Shown here piece by piece: positions 18,780-28,501 of a stretch of 64,000 nt of DNA. The stretch spans positions 329,021-393,020 of the forward strand of contig NZ_MTAV01000002.1 in the NCBI RefSeq assembly GCF_002154695.1, written 5' to 3'. A program made the position numbers and the translations under genes. This DNA comes from Nostoc sp. T09 (GTDB lineage: Bacteria > Cyanobacteriota > Cyanobacteriia > Cyanobacteriales > Nostocaceae). The notes under the pieces are model-generated. The model did no database searches. It was not told the DNA's origin and worked only from the letters and a program-made list of their open reading frames with translations. Numbering within the stretch: position 1 is the stretch's first letter; the number at the start of each line of letters is the position of its first letter.

Positions 18780-19922
18780 GTGCCCTTGAAATATGCTCTG
18801 ATTCATGAATGGCTGACACCTAAAGCCACTGGCGGTTCAGAACTAGTTGTACAAGAGATTCTGAATCATATAAATGCGGATTTATACGCCCTGATTGACT
18901 TTGAATCCAGCAATCCTAAAAGCTATTTATATCAGCGTCAGATTGGCACAACTTTTCTGCAGAACTTGCCCTATGCTCGCAATGGTATACAAAAATACTT
19001 ACCTTTGTTGCCGTTAGCCATTGAACAATTGGATTTACGGCAATACGACGTAATTCTATCTTCATCTCACGCTGTAGCAAAAGGAGTTATTACTACTCCC
19101 GAACAATTACATATTTGTTATTGCCACAGCCCGATGCGCTATGCTTGGGACTTGACTTTTGATTATCTGCAACAAAGTCAGTTGGGAAATGGTGTAGCTG
19201 GATGGGTAACGCGGTATTTATTGCATCGTTTGCGTCAGTGGGATGTATTAACAGCTAATCGCGTTGATTATTTCATTGCCAACTCAGAGCATACAGCTCG
19301 CCGAATTTGGCGTTGCTATCGACGAAAATCAACAGTAATTTATCCGCCAGTTAATGTCGAAGCAATGCCTTTTTTAGCTCAAAAAGAAGATTTTTATCTG
19401 ATAGTTTCCCGGTTAGTGAGTTACAAGCAAGTATCCTTAATTGTCAGAGCTTTTAATCAACTGCAAAAACCATTAGTAGTAATTGGTACAGGTCCACAGA
19501 TGAAATATCTTCGCAAGATGGCGAATTCTCATATCCAAATACTGGGATGGCAACCTGATGATGTAGTAAAAAAATATATGGCTAGAGCCAAGGCATTTGT
19601 GTATGCGGCTTGTGAAGATTTTGGTATTGCCTTAGTTGAGGCACAAGCTTGTGGTACACCTGTAATTGCCTATGGCGCAGGGGGAGCGTTAGAAACTGTA
19701 CAAGATATTCGTTCCTATATTGATACAGGAACAGGCATTTTCTTCAAGGCACAAATAGAGGCTGCTTTAGTAGAAGCGGTAGAAAAGTTTGAAATGTATC
19801 AGAATGCATTTAATCCTGAGTATTTGCGATCGCACGCTAGCCAGTTTTCTCGTCAGGTTTTTAGCGATCGCTATCTAAATTTTTTAGATAAGTGCAGCAA
19901 AAAAAGGCCATCCTTGGAATAA
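18780..19922 (+). CDS. Glycosyltransferase family 4
   Basis: GT-B glycosyltransferase of 380 residues starting at GTG. It has the N-terminal IHEWLTPKATGGSELVVQEI (donor/acceptor loop with the Gly-Gly pair), YCHSPMRYAWDL, FIANSEHTARRI and the C-terminal FYLIVSRLVSYKQVSLIV and EDFGIALVEAQACGTPVIAY (EX7E motif). This pattern matches mannosyl- or fucosyl-type GT4 enzymes of exopolysaccharide clusters. It opens a second plus-strand polysaccharide group with the initiating transferase, gmd and fcl, so mannose or fucose transfer is plausible but inferred. Confidence 0.88.
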   Translation: MPLKYALIHEWLTPKATGGSELVVQEILNHINADLYALIDFESSNPKSYLYQRQIGTTFLQNLPYARNGIQKYLPLLPLAIEQLDLRQYDVILSSSHAVAKGVITTPEQLHICYCHSPMRYAWDLTFDYLQQSQLGNGVAGWVTRYLLHRLRQWDVLTANRVDYFIANSEHTARRIWRCYRRKSTVIYPPVNVEAMPFLAQKEDFYLIVSRLVSYKQVSLIVRAFNQLQKPLVVIGTGPQMKYLRKMANSHIQILGWQPDDVVKKYMARAKAFVYAACEDFGIALVEAQACGTPVIAYGAGGALETVQDIRSYIDTGTGIFFKAQIEAALVEAVEKFEMYQNAFNPEYLRSHASQFSRQVFSDRYLNFLDKCSKKRPSLE

Positions 19923-20030
19923 TGGTCAGAATTTTTGTAATTGTTTTGTAGCTTTTGGAAATTTAAACCCAGAAGCACCTCCTTTTAGCTTTAAGATTGG
20001 GACTATGTGTGGTGTGGATTGTTAAGGAGT

Positions 20031-20792
20031 ATGATGACTGCCCAGAGCTCACTCCTCTCCGGCAAGCGAGGACTACGGCAAGATGCTAGCGCGTCTGCGC
20101 GTACTTTGTTAAAACGCGGTCAACAAAAAAAGACTCCTCGGGTAAAACCCAAAGGATTGTCTTTTCAAGGTTTAAACGGAGAGTTTGCCAAGCGACTGTT
20201 TGACATTGTGTTTTCGCTGTTTGTTTTGATTGTATTTTTCCCTGTTTACTTAATCTTGGCCTTGCTGATTGCTTTCAGTTCAGAAGGCCCGATTTTTTAT
20301 GTCCAAGAAAGGGTAGGTAAAAACTACAAGCCCTTTAATTGTATTAAATTTCGCACAATGGTGAGCAATGCTGATGAAATTCTTGTACAAATGATGGAAA
20401 CATCCCCCCAGATGCGGCAAGAATTTGAAAGCAGCTTTAAACTCAAACAAGACCCTAGAATCACTAAAATTGGGCAATTTTTGCGAATTACTAGCTTAGA
20501 CGAATTTCCCCAGTTCTGGAATGTTTTAAAAGGAGATATGAGTGTTGTTGGTCCCCGACCCTTAGTAGAGGAAGAACTTCCAAAATATGGTTATCATATC
20601 GATCGGATTTTAACTATCCGGCCGGGTATCACAGGATTGTGGCAAGTTTCTGGGCGTAATGATATTCCCTATCCTCGAAGAGTCCAAATAGACCTGCATT
20701 ATGTCAAATTTAGAACTTTTTGGCTTGATTTATGGATTATCTTGAAAACCATTGATGTCGTCATTATGCCCAAAAATAACGGAGCCTACTGA
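20031..20792 (+). CDS. Initiating sugar-phosphate transferase (bacterial sugar transferase family)
   Basis: Polyprenyl-phosphate sugar-1-phosphate transferase of the WcaJ/PglC core type, which starts repeat-unit assembly on undecaprenyl phosphate. One hydrophobic hairpin (IVFSLFVLIVFFPVYLIL) is followed by the cytosolic catalytic core with GPIFYVQERVGKN, KFRTM, DEFPQFWNVLKGDMSVVGPR and RPGITGLWQVSGR, all diagnostic. The four-helix CoA-binding-like N-terminal domain of WbaP is absent. I chose ATG 20031 or 20034, after AAGGAG (20024-20029), not the GTG at 20007. The first 55 residues are poorly conserved and basic, with a GC-rich stretch at 20055-20105. Confidence 0.92.
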   Translation: MMTAQSSLLSGKRGLRQDASASARTLLKRGQQKKTPRVKPKGLSFQGLNGEFAKRLFDIVFSLFVLIVFFPVYLILALLIAFSSEGPIFYVQERVGKNYKPFNCIKFRTMVSNADEILVQMMETSPQMRQEFESSFKLKQDPRITKIGQFLRITSLDEFPQFWNVLKGDMSVVGPRPLVEEELPKYGYHIDRILTIRPGITGLWQVSGRNDIPYPRRVQIDLHYVKFRTFWLDLWIILKTIDVVIMPKNNGAY

Positions 20793-21405
20793 AAAAATAC
20801 TTAAAGAGTAGATTCTATGGGGCAGTTAATGCCCCCAAATAAAAATCACTTAGCTATCTGTAACCAAAAATCAAAACAAATTATCCTAAATATTTTTCTT
20901 TAAAAGTAGAATAATCTTGAAAAAAATTTATCCACACTTAATATAATTCTGCGTTAGATAAAGTTTTTGTAAATATATATAAATTTTAAATAAAACCGAC
21001 ATTCCGCAGGTAGGCGATCGCTTTAATGAATTTTCACTCGTTTTAGCCTACAGAGGTTGAGCGCGCGTCAAATAATTGAGAATAGTGTCAACAATGTCTG
21101 AAAACAAAACTCAAAACTAAACGACGATATCCCTTGCCCAATAAAGACTTTAGGTTTTAAACTACCAAAAATATTTGGAAAGAAAACAAAACCAGCGGAA
21201 TGTAGGATAAAAAACGCATAATTTTAATTCTAACCAAGTCAAAACTTATTAAGTATATTTATAAAAGTATATTTTTTGACTTTAAATTTGCCGTAACAGC
21301 GAAGATTGGTAGGTTTCCCATTAGGCAATTTAGCGATTAACTGCTAGCTTGTATCAGTTAGGCTGTAACTTTTTTTTACCGAAGATAACAAAGGAATCAC
21401 TAAGC
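20793..21405. other. Long intergenic/leader region before gmd
   Basis: About 610 bases without a convincing gene. It holds a hairpin after the sugar transferase (20819-20835), one HIP1 site near 21014, and a 9-base inverted pair ACATTCCGC (20999-21007)/GCGGAATGT (21195-21203). The rest is AT-rich and probably contains the gmd promoter and 5' leader. Confidence 0.6.
20819..20835 (+). terminator. Hairpin after the sugar transferase
   Basis: GGGGCA (20819-20824) pairs with TGCCCC (20830-20835) around GTTAA, 26 bases after the sugar-transferase stop. It is followed by an A-rich rather than T-rich tract, so its strength as a terminator is uncertain. Confidence 0.5.
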
Positions 21406-22485
21406 ATGACGCAACAGAAACGAGCATTGATTACCGGTATTACTGGTCAAGATGGTTCATATCTGAGTGAGTTTTTGCTAGAGCAAGGTTACGAGGTTCA
21501 TGGTATCATCCGCCGGACTTCTACCTTTAACACAGACCGTATCGATCACATGTATGAAGATCCTCACAAAGAGGGTGTGAGGTTATTTCTTCACTATGGC
21601 GATCTGACGGATGGTACGACGCTACGCCGGATTTTAGAAGAAGTACAGCCACAAGAAATCTACAATCTAGGTGCTCAATCCCATGTAAGAGTGAGCTTTG
21701 ATTCACCAGAATACACAGTGGATGCTGTAGGAATGGGAACACTACGTTTGTTAGAAGCAATTCGGGATTACCAGCAACGCACTGGAATTCAGGTGCGGTT
21801 CTACCAAGCTGGTTCTTCTGAGATGTATGGTTTAGTTCAAGCAGTACCTCAAACTGAGACAACGCCCTTTTATCCCCGTAGCCCTTATGCTTGTGCTAAA
21901 GTTTATGCCCATTGGCAGACGGTAAATTACCGTGAATCTTATTCTTTGTTTGCCTGTAATGGCATACTTTTTAACCACGAATCGCCTCGACGCGGTGAAA
22001 CTTTTGTAACGCGTAAAATTACTAGGGCAGTTGCTCAAATTGTTGCTGGTAAACAGAAAAAGCTTTATATGGGCAATCTTGATGCCAAGCGAGATTGGGG
22101 TTATGCCAAAGATTATGTCAGAGCCATGTGGCTGATGTTACAGCAAGAGCAACCAGATGATTACGTGATTGCGACTGGTGAAACCCATTCAGTCAAGGAG
22201 TTTCTGGAGTTAGCATTTAGTTATGTGAATCTCCGTTGGCAAGATTATGTAGAGTTTGATGAGCGCTATCTTCGTCCTGCTGAAGTAGAGTTATTAATTG
22301 GTGATGCTACTAAGGCACGCCAAAAGTTAGGTTGGACACCATCGGTAACCTTTGAGGGACTAGTAGCGCTGATGGTGGAAGCAGACCTACAAGCACTCGG
22401 CGTTACTGCTGCGAATGGAAGTGGTTCATCAGTACTGAATGATATTGCGACTGTTCGGCAACAACTAGGCGCTCTCCACTTTTGA
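21406..22485 (+). CDS. gmd: GDP-mannose 4,6-dehydratase
   Basis: Converts GDP-D-mannose to GDP-4-keto-6-deoxymannose, the first step of GDP-L-fucose synthesis. [10 protein letters not shown] (11-20), the [12 protein letters not shown] segment, [20 protein letters not shown] and [12 protein letters not shown] (YxxxK) are diagnostic. The 359-residue length from ATG 21406 fits the family. AAGGA (21391-21395) precedes this ATG by 10 bases; a longer frame starting at 21349 lacks support. The C-terminus shows a slightly extended Ala/Gly/Ser tail. fcl starts 23 bases after the stop, so gmd and fcl form an operon. Confidence 0.96.
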   Translation: MTQQKRALITGITGQDGSYLSEFLLEQGYEVHGIIRRTSTFNTDRIDHMYEDPHKEGVRLFLHYGDLTDGTTLRRILEEVQPQEIYNLGAQSHVRVSFDSPEYTVDAVGMGTLRLLEAIRDYQQRTGIQVRFYQAGSSEMYGLVQAVPQTETTPFYPRSPYACAKVYAHWQTVNYRESYSLFACNGILFNHESPRRGETFVTRKITRAVAQIVAGKQKKLYMGNLDAKRDWGYAKDYVRAMWLMLQQEQPDDYVIATGETHSVKEFLELAFSYVNLRWQDYVEFDERYLRPAEVELLIGDATKARQKLGWTPSVTFEGLVALMVEADLQALGVTAANGSGSSVLNDIATVRQQLGALHF

Positions 22486-22508
22486 TTCACACTGCTGAGG
22501 ATAAAAAT

Positions 22509-23453
22509 ATGACTGCCTTAGAACTAAAAAATAAACGGATTCTCGTTACTGGTGGATCGGGTTTCCTAGGTCGTCAGGTGATCGATCAGCTGTGTCAGGC
22601 AGGGGCTGATATTGCGAAAATTACAGTACCGCGATCGCGTGACTGCGATCTACGCGTTTGGGAAAATAACCAACGCGTAGTTGACCAGCAAGATATCATC
22701 ATCCACTTAGCAGCTCACGTCGGTGGTATCGGCCTCAATCGCGAAAAACCAGCAGAGTTGTTCTACGACAACTTGATCATGGGAACTCAGCTAATTCATG
22801 CTGCCTATCAAGCTGGAGTAGAAAAATTCGTCTGTGTTGGCACTATCTGCGCTTATCCCAAATTTACCCCTGTGCCTTTCAAAGAGGATGACCTTTGGAA
22901 TGGTTATCCAGAAGAAACCAATGCTCCCTACGGAGTTGCCAAAAAAGCACTTTTAGTCCAGCTGCAAGCTTACCGTCAGCAGTATAACTTTAACGGTATT
23001 TACCTCCTACCCGTCAATTTATACGGACCGGAAGACAATTTTGATACCAGAAGCTCCCATGTCATTCCGGCGTTAATTCGCAAAGTTCACGAAGCCCAAA
23101 TTAAAAAACAAAAGCAACTTCCTGTTTGGGGTGATGGCAGTCCTACCCGTGAGTTCCTTTATTCTCAGGATGCGGCCAGGGGAATTGTCATGGGAACTCA
23201 ATTTTACAACGATTCCGAACCAGTAAATCTGGGAACAGGTTATGAAATCTCGATTCGGGATTTAATCACTCTGATTTGCGAACTCATGGAGTTTGACGGT
23301 GAAATTGTCTGGGAAACAGATCAGCCTAATGGTCAACCTCGCCGTTGTTTGGATACTGAACGGGCAAAGCAAGCTTTTAATTTCACTGCCCAAGTCAGCT
23401 TTCAGCAGGGGTTAAAAAATACTATTGATTGGTATCGGCAAAACGCGGCATAA
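22509..23453 (+). CDS. fcl: GDP-L-fucose synthase
   Basis: Bifunctional epimerase/reductase that turns GDP-4-keto-6-deoxymannose into GDP-L-fucose. GGSGFLG (15-21), [35 protein letters not shown] and [14 protein letters not shown] (YxxxK) are typical of GER/WcaG enzymes. The 314-residue length is normal. ATG 22509 follows GAGGA (22496-22500); an earlier TTG overlapping gmd would add nine residues and is less likely. A strong hairpin follows the stop. Confidence 0.96.
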   Translation: MTALELKNKRILVTGGSGFLGRQVIDQLCQAGADIAKITVPRSRDCDLRVWENNQRVVDQQDIIIHLAAHVGGIGLNREKPAELFYDNLIMGTQLIHAAYQAGVEKFVCVGTICAYPKFTPVPFKEDDLWNGYPEETNAPYGVAKKALLVQLQAYRQQYNFNGIYLLPVNLYGPEDNFDTRSSHVIPALIRKVHEAQIKKQKQLPVWGDGSPTREFLYSQDAARGIVMGTQFYNDSEPVNLGTGYEISIRDLITLICELMEFDGEIVWETDQPNGQPRRCLDTERAKQAFNFTAQVSFQQGLKNTIDWYRQNAA

Positions 23454-23459
23454 ATATTT

Positions 23460-23481
23460 AAGTAGGGCAAATGCCCTACTT
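23460..23481 (+). terminator. Terminator hairpin after fcl
   Basis: AAGTAGGGCA (23460-23469) and TGCCCTACTT (23472-23481) form a perfect 10-bp inverted repeat directly after the fcl stop, followed by TATTTGTGTTTT. This probably ends the gmd-fcl transcript. Confidence 0.75.
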
Positions 23482-23586
23482 ATTTGTGTTTTGGTTTTAA
23501 CTTCTTAAGCAGAACTCTTAATTTCCCTGTAAAGACTCCAGCCCCATTTTAAGGCAGTCGCCTATAAGACAGCTTTCAAGGGAAGG

Positions 23587-25173
23587 TTAATGAGCAACAG
23601 CACCACCAGTAGCTTTTACTTTTTTAATAAAAACAATAGCAAGACCGCTTAATAATAAAGCAATCCCGATAAAATAAAAGCAGTCATTGAAAGCCATGAC
23701 AAAAGCTTCTCTACGAACAATATTAGATATGGATGCGATCGCCTGATTTTGCGCTGTACTCAAATCTGCTCCTCGACTGATGAAATATTGAGTCATCTGA
23801 TCGATTCGCTGTTGAGTTTCGGGATTATATAAAGATACGCTATCACCTAATCTATTAGAGTGAAATTGCTCTCTGTTAGTTAATAAAGTTGCTAAGGCTG
23901 CAATACCTAAAGAACCGCCCATATTACGCATCATATTAAATAAACCACTTGCCGAACCTGCTTCTTTGGGATTCAATCCAGCTGTAGCGATACTACTTAG
24001 TGGAACCATAATTAATGGTTGTCCCATTGCGCGGACAAGTTGCGACCATCTTAATTGATCTAATCCTGTTTGAGAAGTCATCCCAGCGTTCATAAACGCA
24101 CTTACAGCAAACAGGGACGCCCCTACTCCCACCATTAACCGTACATCAATACGTTGCATCAATTTAGGTATAAAGGGAATGATAAATAATTGGGGAATAC
24201 CTGCCCAAATTAATACTTCACCAATTTGTAGCGCATTATATTGTTGAATTTGGGCAAGATATAAGGGCAAAACATAAATTGAACCATATAATCCCACCCC
24301 TAGGGAGACGTTAACAATACTGGCTAAACCAAAATTACGCCGTAGCACCAATCTTAAATTAATAAATGGTTGCTTGCGAGTCAATTCTATAAATAAAAAT
24401 AATGCTATAAAAATTGCCGCTATCACACTTAAGCGGACAATCAAAGCCGAACCAAACCAATCTTTGCGGCTACCTTCTTCTAATACAACTTGTAGGGAAC
24501 CTAAGCCAATAGCCATTGAAATAATTCCCCACCAATCGCCTTGTTTAAGCAATTGTAATTGGAGTTGATCTTGTTTAATGCCATACCATACTCCGGCAAG
24601 CATTAACACCCCAGGAAATACATTTATATAAAAGTTATATTGCCAACTAAAATTTTCTGTTAACCAACCTCCTAATGTGGGGCCAATTGAGGGAGCAAAC
24701 ACTGCTGTAATAGCAAATGCGGCTAGTCCTACTGATTGCTTGGATGGCGGTAAAGTCGTCAGTACAACTGTCATCGCCGAAGGAATTAAAATCCCACCGC
24801 TGAAGCCTTGTAAAGCCCGGAAGACTATCATAGAATTGAGATTCCATGACCAAGCACAGCATATAGAAAAGAAGATAAATAGTATGGTATTTACTATTAG
24901 ATAGCGTCGCAGTGAAAACACCCGCGATAACCATCCGGTAAGTGGAATAACTACAATTTCTGCTACTAGATAAGCAGTAGAAATCCAAGACCCCTCTTCT
25001 AAAGTTGCGCCTAAACTTGCTTGAATTTCTTGCAATGAAGCATTAGTAATTTGAATATCTAAAACCGCCATGAATGCGCCAAGCATACTGGCTAATACAC
25101 CAATCCAAGTTCTTAAAGGTATATTTTCTGGTGGTAGGGCAGTATTCTGCTGGATAGCACCTGTGTTAGCCAT
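23587..25173 (-). CDS. DHA2/EmrB-type MFS multidrug transporter
   Basis: Drug:proton antiporter of the DHA2 family (14 membrane segments), 528 residues. The first helix has LGAFMAVLDIQITNASL, motif A is WLSRVFSLRRYLI, and motif C is AVFAPSIGPTLGGWL. ALGNPxE-like terminal helices end with LAIVFIKKVKATGGA. GGAG precedes the ATG by about 8 bases. The gene belongs to a minus-strand group with a MarR regulator and an EmrA-like adaptor, which together form the usual EmrAB-type efflux module. The inserted EntS-like MFS gene between EmrA and EmrB is unusual. Substrates are unknown. Confidence 0.9.
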   Translation of the reverse strand: MANTGAIQQNTALPPENIPLRTWIGVLASMLGAFMAVLDIQITNASLQEIQASLGATLEEGSWISTAYLVAEIVVIPLTGWLSRVFSLRRYLIVNTILFIFFSICCAWSWNLNSMIVFRALQGFSGGILIPSAMTVVLTTLPPSKQSVGLAAFAITAVFAPSIGPTLGGWLTENFSWQYNFYINVFPGVLMLAGVWYGIKQDQLQLQLLKQGDWWGIISMAIGLGSLQVVLEEGSRKDWFGSALIVRLSVIAAIFIALFLFIELTRKQPFINLRLVLRRNFGLASIVNVSLGVGLYGSIYVLPLYLAQIQQYNALQIGEVLIWAGIPQLFIIPFIPKLMQRIDVRLMVGVGASLFAVSAFMNAGMTSQTGLDQLRWSQLVRAMGQPLIMVPLSSIATAGLNPKEAGSASGLFNMMRNMGGSLGIAALATLLTNREQFHSNRLGDSVSLYNPETQQRIDQMTQYFISRGADLSTAQNQAIASISNIVRREAFVMAFNDCFYFIGIALLLSGLAIVFIKKVKATGGAVAH

Positions 25174-25310
25174 AAAAATTGCTCCAGTTTCAGATTTGAG
25201 GCGCGCAAAGGGGAATATCTATCTATTTTTCAACTTTAAAGCAAAATGTCCGTGACGCAAAACAGATAAAAGAAATAGTTCTTATCGGTAATTGAGGATT
25301 AAAAAGCTCA

Positions 25311-25341
25311 GATTACCGACTTCTTAAGGAAGTCGGTAATC
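25311..25341 (-). terminator. Terminator hairpin between EntS-like and DHA2 genes
   Basis: GATTACCGACTTC (25311-25323) pairs perfectly with GAAGTCGGTAATC (25329-25341) around a 5-base loop. On the minus strand, TGAGCTTTTT follows it, which suggests termination after the EntS-like gene and a separate promoter for the DHA2 gene in the remaining 130 bases. Confidence 0.7.
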
Positions 25342-25406
25342 TTGTTTATTACGAATGCTTTAGGAGTTCTATATCCGTGCATAGCAGCCTATCTATCTTG
25401 AAGATT

Positions 25407-26666
25407 CTAGACTTTTATAATGCCCTTTTGCTCATAGAGTGGCATAACTAGTCGTCTCAATCCAGGTAGTTGTCTGCCAAAAATAATAGAACCGATAATA
25501 CAAGCGATGCCATCAATAATTAATGTATTAGGAGCGCCAATACGACTAGCTAAGAATCCTCCTAATAAATTGCCTACAGGTATCATTCCTAAAAATGACA
25601 TCGTATACAGGCTCATCAATCTACCACGTTTGTCTTCTTCTACAATTGTTTGTAAAAATGTATTACTGGCGGCAATTTGGAGAATTGTGCCCAAGCCAAC
25701 AAACAACATTGTAAATAAAGAAAGTGGTAAAAATCGAGATAGCGAAAAACCAATTAAACCTACTCCTAAAATTGCTGGAGCTATAGCAATTAATTTACCA
25801 ATTCCTAATATTGTTCGTCTTGTAGCTAGATAAATGCCACCCGCTAAGGCTCCTACTCCGGAGGCAGCCATCAAAAAGCCTAATGCTTCTGCTCCTCCTT
25901 TAAGAATTTCTTCGGCAAAAATGGGTACAAGAATAGTATTTTGTAATCCCATTAAACTAACTAAAGTTGATAGCAACAAGATAGCTCGGATTGGTGGAAA
26001 GCTAAAAGCATACACAAATCCTTCTTTAACTTGTTGGAGAGGATTACCAGCAATCACTGCAACTTTCCAAGGTTTAATTGTCATCGCCAATAAAGCGGCA
26101 ATTACTGCAATGTAACTCAAACCATCAATTAAAAAACAGTAAGCAGCGCCAATTCTAGCAATGATTAAACCACCAACTGCCGGACCAATTAATCGCGCAC
26201 CATTAATCATTGTTGAGTTGATAGCGATCGCATTGGCTAAATCTTCTCGTCGTTCTACTAGTTCTGGCACAAATGCTTGCCTAGCTGGTGCATCCAAGGC
26301 GTTAATAAATCCTTGAAACAAGCTTAAAGCGATGATATGCCATACCTGAATTACACCTGTTAGCGCAAGTACCGCCAATGCTAACGACTGAATCATCGCC
26401 ATGATTTGTGTAGCAATTAAGGTACGATACCGAGAAAAGCGGTCTACAAAAACGCCCCCAAAAGGAGCAAGAAAGAAACTAGGAATTTGGCTAGTAAATC
26501 CCACAACTCCCAACATTAATGCAGAGTTAGTTAAACTATAAACTAGCCAGACTGTAGCAAGTTGTGTCATCCAAGTCCCAATCAGGGAAATACCTTGTCC
26601 GGCAAAAAACAAACGGTAGTTTTTTGATGTTAATGCAGGTAGTTGCGGCAGCTTTATCTTAGCCAT
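25407..26666 (-). CDS. EntS-like MFS exporter (DUF894)
   Basis: Major facilitator of the enterobactin-exporter EntS/MFS_3 type, 419 residues with 10-12 helices. The start YRLFFAGQGISLIGTWMTQL and the DALDAPARQAF-like segment NALDAPARQAFVPELV are family hallmarks. GVFVDRFSRYRTLI is motif A. It probably exports a siderophore-like or drug-like small molecule. An STRR array runs right up to the start codon with no ribosome site. It stands between HlyD/EmrA (upstream) and DHA2/EmrB (downstream). Confidence 0.88.
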   Translation of the reverse strand: MAKIKLPQLPALTSKNYRLFFAGQGISLIGTWMTQLATVWLVYSLTNSALMLGVVGFTSQIPSFFLAPFGGVFVDRFSRYRTLIATQIMAMIQSLALAVLALTGVIQVWHIIALSLFQGFINALDAPARQAFVPELVERREDLANAIAINSTMINGARLIGPAVGGLIIARIGAAYCFLIDGLSYIAVIAALLAMTIKPWKVAVIAGNPLQQVKEGFVYAFSFPPIRAILLLSTLVSLMGLQNTILVPIFAEEILKGGAEALGFLMAASGVGALAGGIYLATRRTILGIGKLIAIAPAILGVGLIGFSLSRFLPLSLFTMLFVGLGTILQIAASNTFLQTIVEEDKRGRLMSLYTMSFLGMIPVGNLLGGFLASRIGAPNTLIIDGIACIIGSIIFGRQLPGLRRLVMPLYEQKGIIKV

Positions 26667-26790
26667 TAGTCATTATTCATTGGTTATTAGTCATTGGTTA
26701 ATAGTCAAGAGTCAATAGTCATTGGTCATTAGTTATTGGTTTTTCACAAAGAACAACTGACAAATGACAAATGACAAAGGACTAATGACA
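26667..26790. repeat. STRR heptamer array (TCATTGG/TCATTAG and complements)
   Basis: About 120 bases of degenerate heptamers, mostly ATTAGTC, ATTGGTC and AATGACA types, filling almost all the space between the HlyD and EntS-like genes. It is the longest such array in the window. Confidence 0.85.
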
Positions 26791-26796
26791 AATAAC

Positions 26797-28305
26797 TTAC
26801 TTAACCTCTACATTAACTTCCGCAGACATCCCAGGTGTAATCCGTGAGTTATATCCTTGGATACTCTTTTGGTCGAAAACTACTTTTACTGGAATACGTT
26901 GAACGATTTTGGTGAAGTTACCGGTGGCGTTATCTGGTGGTAATAAAGCAAATTGAGCACCGGAGGCTGGGGATATACTGTCAACTCGACCTTTAAAGGG
27001 GTGATTAGGAAAAGCATCTAGCTTGATTTCTACTGGTTCTCCTGGTTGCATTTTATTCAATTGGGTTTCTTTGAAGTTCGCTACTACCCAATAGCCGTTA
27101 TCTACGATCGCCATTAACGGTGTTCCCACTTGCACCCGGTTACCAACTTCCACGTTTTTCCTACCTACCCGTCCAGCGCTAGGAGCGGTAATGTTGGTGT
27201 AAGAAAGCTGCAACTGTGCATCTTTGAGGGAAGCTTCAGCTTGCGCGATCGCTGCTTTTGCTGCTTCGTACTGACTTTGTTTGACAGCAGTATCTTGTCC
27301 AGTGGCGGTGGCTTGTTGCAATCCTCCCTTAGATGCAGCTAGTTTCGCTTGGGCGCTGGTTACACCTTGTTGTGCTTGTGCAAGTTGAGACTGCGCTTTC
27401 GCTACACCCACTCTGGCAGAGGCTAATCTGGCTTGGGCTTGTTCGACTCCCTGAAGTGCAGCATTTTTTTGTGCTACAGCCACATCATAAGCTGCCCTGG
27501 CTGTATCTAGCTGTTGCCGAGGAATTGCGCCTTCTTTAAACAAACTGTTGTAACGGTTGTAGTCTGCTTGAGCTTTTGCCAAATTTGCATTAGCCTGCGC
27601 TACCTGGGCTTGGGCGGCGGGTATCCCGGCTTGCGCTAGTTGTACTTCAGCTTGGGCGGCGGGTATCCCGGCTTGTGCTTCTTTAACTGCGGCTTGCGCT
27701 GTGGAAATTGCTGCAACAGCACTGCTGACATCTCCTTGCGCTTGAGTTGTTTTACCACTAGAGGTTTGTGAAGCTAAAGCAATATTGGCTTGTGCAGCTT
27801 GCGCCTGACCACGAGCATTTTGTAGCGCTGCTTGCGCTTGCTGTACTTTACTTTGATAATCCTTTGGATCGAGTGTCACTAATAACTGTCCTGGTTGCAC
27901 AAGTTGGTTGTCGTTGACTAGCACCTGGCTGACAGTTCCGGGAATCCGGCTACTCACTTGGTGAATATTTCCTACCACAGTGGCGTTATCTGTTTGTTCG
28001 TGGGCAGAAGCATATTGCCAGTAGTTATAACCAAAACCACCAGCGGCGATCGCACCTACACCCACGCCAGCTAAAATCAAACCAATCGGTTTCTTACGTT
28101 TCTTGTCAGCCTTTTTCTCTGTTTCTGGCTGAGGATGGACATCGGTTTCTGGTTGTGTAGGAGCTTCGGGAGTTACAACGGTTGCTTCTGGACTTGCGGC
28201 AGTCTTGGCAGTAACAGCCTCTAAACTCTCTACATCAGTAATTAGTTCTTTGTCTATAACAGAGGTATTGCCTTTTTTGCGTCCGTTCTCAGTATTAGCG
28301 CCCAT
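26797..28305 (-). CDS. HlyD/EmrA-family membrane fusion protein
   Basis: Periplasmic adaptor of a tripartite or EmrAB-like pump, 502 residues. A charged cytosolic N-terminus (to about 72) rich in Thr/Glu/Pro leads to one membrane helix (IGLILAGVGVGAIAAGGFGY). A lipoyl half-motif follows (IPGTVSQVLVNDNQLVQPGQLLVTLD), then a long Ala/Gln-rich coiled-coil hairpin (about 150-350) and a second barrel half (AGRVGRKNVEVGNRVQVGTP). The hairpin contains a 14-residue unit (AQAGIPAAQA) duplicated at 42-bp spacing. GGGGAG lies 9 bases before the ATG. It pairs functionally with the DHA2 transporter. Confidence 0.92.
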   Translation of the reverse strand: MGANTENGRKKGNTSVIDKELITDVESLEAVTAKTAASPEATVVTPEAPTQPETDVHPQPETEKKADKKRKKPIGLILAGVGVGAIAAGGFGYNYWQYASAHEQTDNATVVGNIHQVSSRIPGTVSQVLVNDNQLVQPGQLLVTLDPKDYQSKVQQAQAALQNARGQAQAAQANIALASQTSSGKTTQAQGDVSSAVAAISTAQAAVKEAQAGIPAAQAEVQLAQAGIPAAQAQVAQANANLAKAQADYNRYNSLFKEGAIPRQQLDTARAAYDVAVAQKNAALQGVEQAQARLASARVGVAKAQSQLAQAQQGVTSAQAKLAASKGGLQQATATGQDTAVKQSQYEAAKAAIAQAEASLKDAQLQLSYTNITAPSAGRVGRKNVEVGNRVQVGTPLMAIVDNGYWVVANFKETQLNKMQPGEPVEIKLDAFPNHPFKGRVDSISPASGAQFALLPPDNATGNFTKIVQRIPVKVVFDQKSIQGYNSRITPGMSAEVNVEVK

Positions 28306-28440
28306 GATTGTTAACTCCCCTAACTCGATGATTAAATTAATATTTTTACTTAGAGTACGTATTATTTAATTGCTAGCTTTTATATAGCGTTCCGTTCGTA
28401 TGCGTAGTATTATTATCGCAAAACAAAACTTCATACTACT

Positions 28441-28456
28441 TCACCCAATTGGGTGA
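28441..28456. promoter_or_regulatory. Perfect 16-bp palindrome, candidate MarR operator
   Basis: TCACCCAATTGGGTGA is a perfect two-fold palindrome lying between the MarR stop and the HlyD start. Its size and symmetry suit a MarR-family dimer and its position would control the pump genes. No experimental site is known here, and a weak hairpin at the MarR gene end is the alternative. Confidence 0.5.
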
Positions 28457-28501
28457 TCGTAGCTTCTTCTATAGATAGACTTTGCCTTAACTAGCCTGTT
28501 C

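Noticed and set aside
20999..21203. 9-base inverted pair ACATTCCGC/GCGGAATGT 200 bp apart before gmd
   Set aside because: Too short and too far apart to claim a function; recorded only in the gap description.
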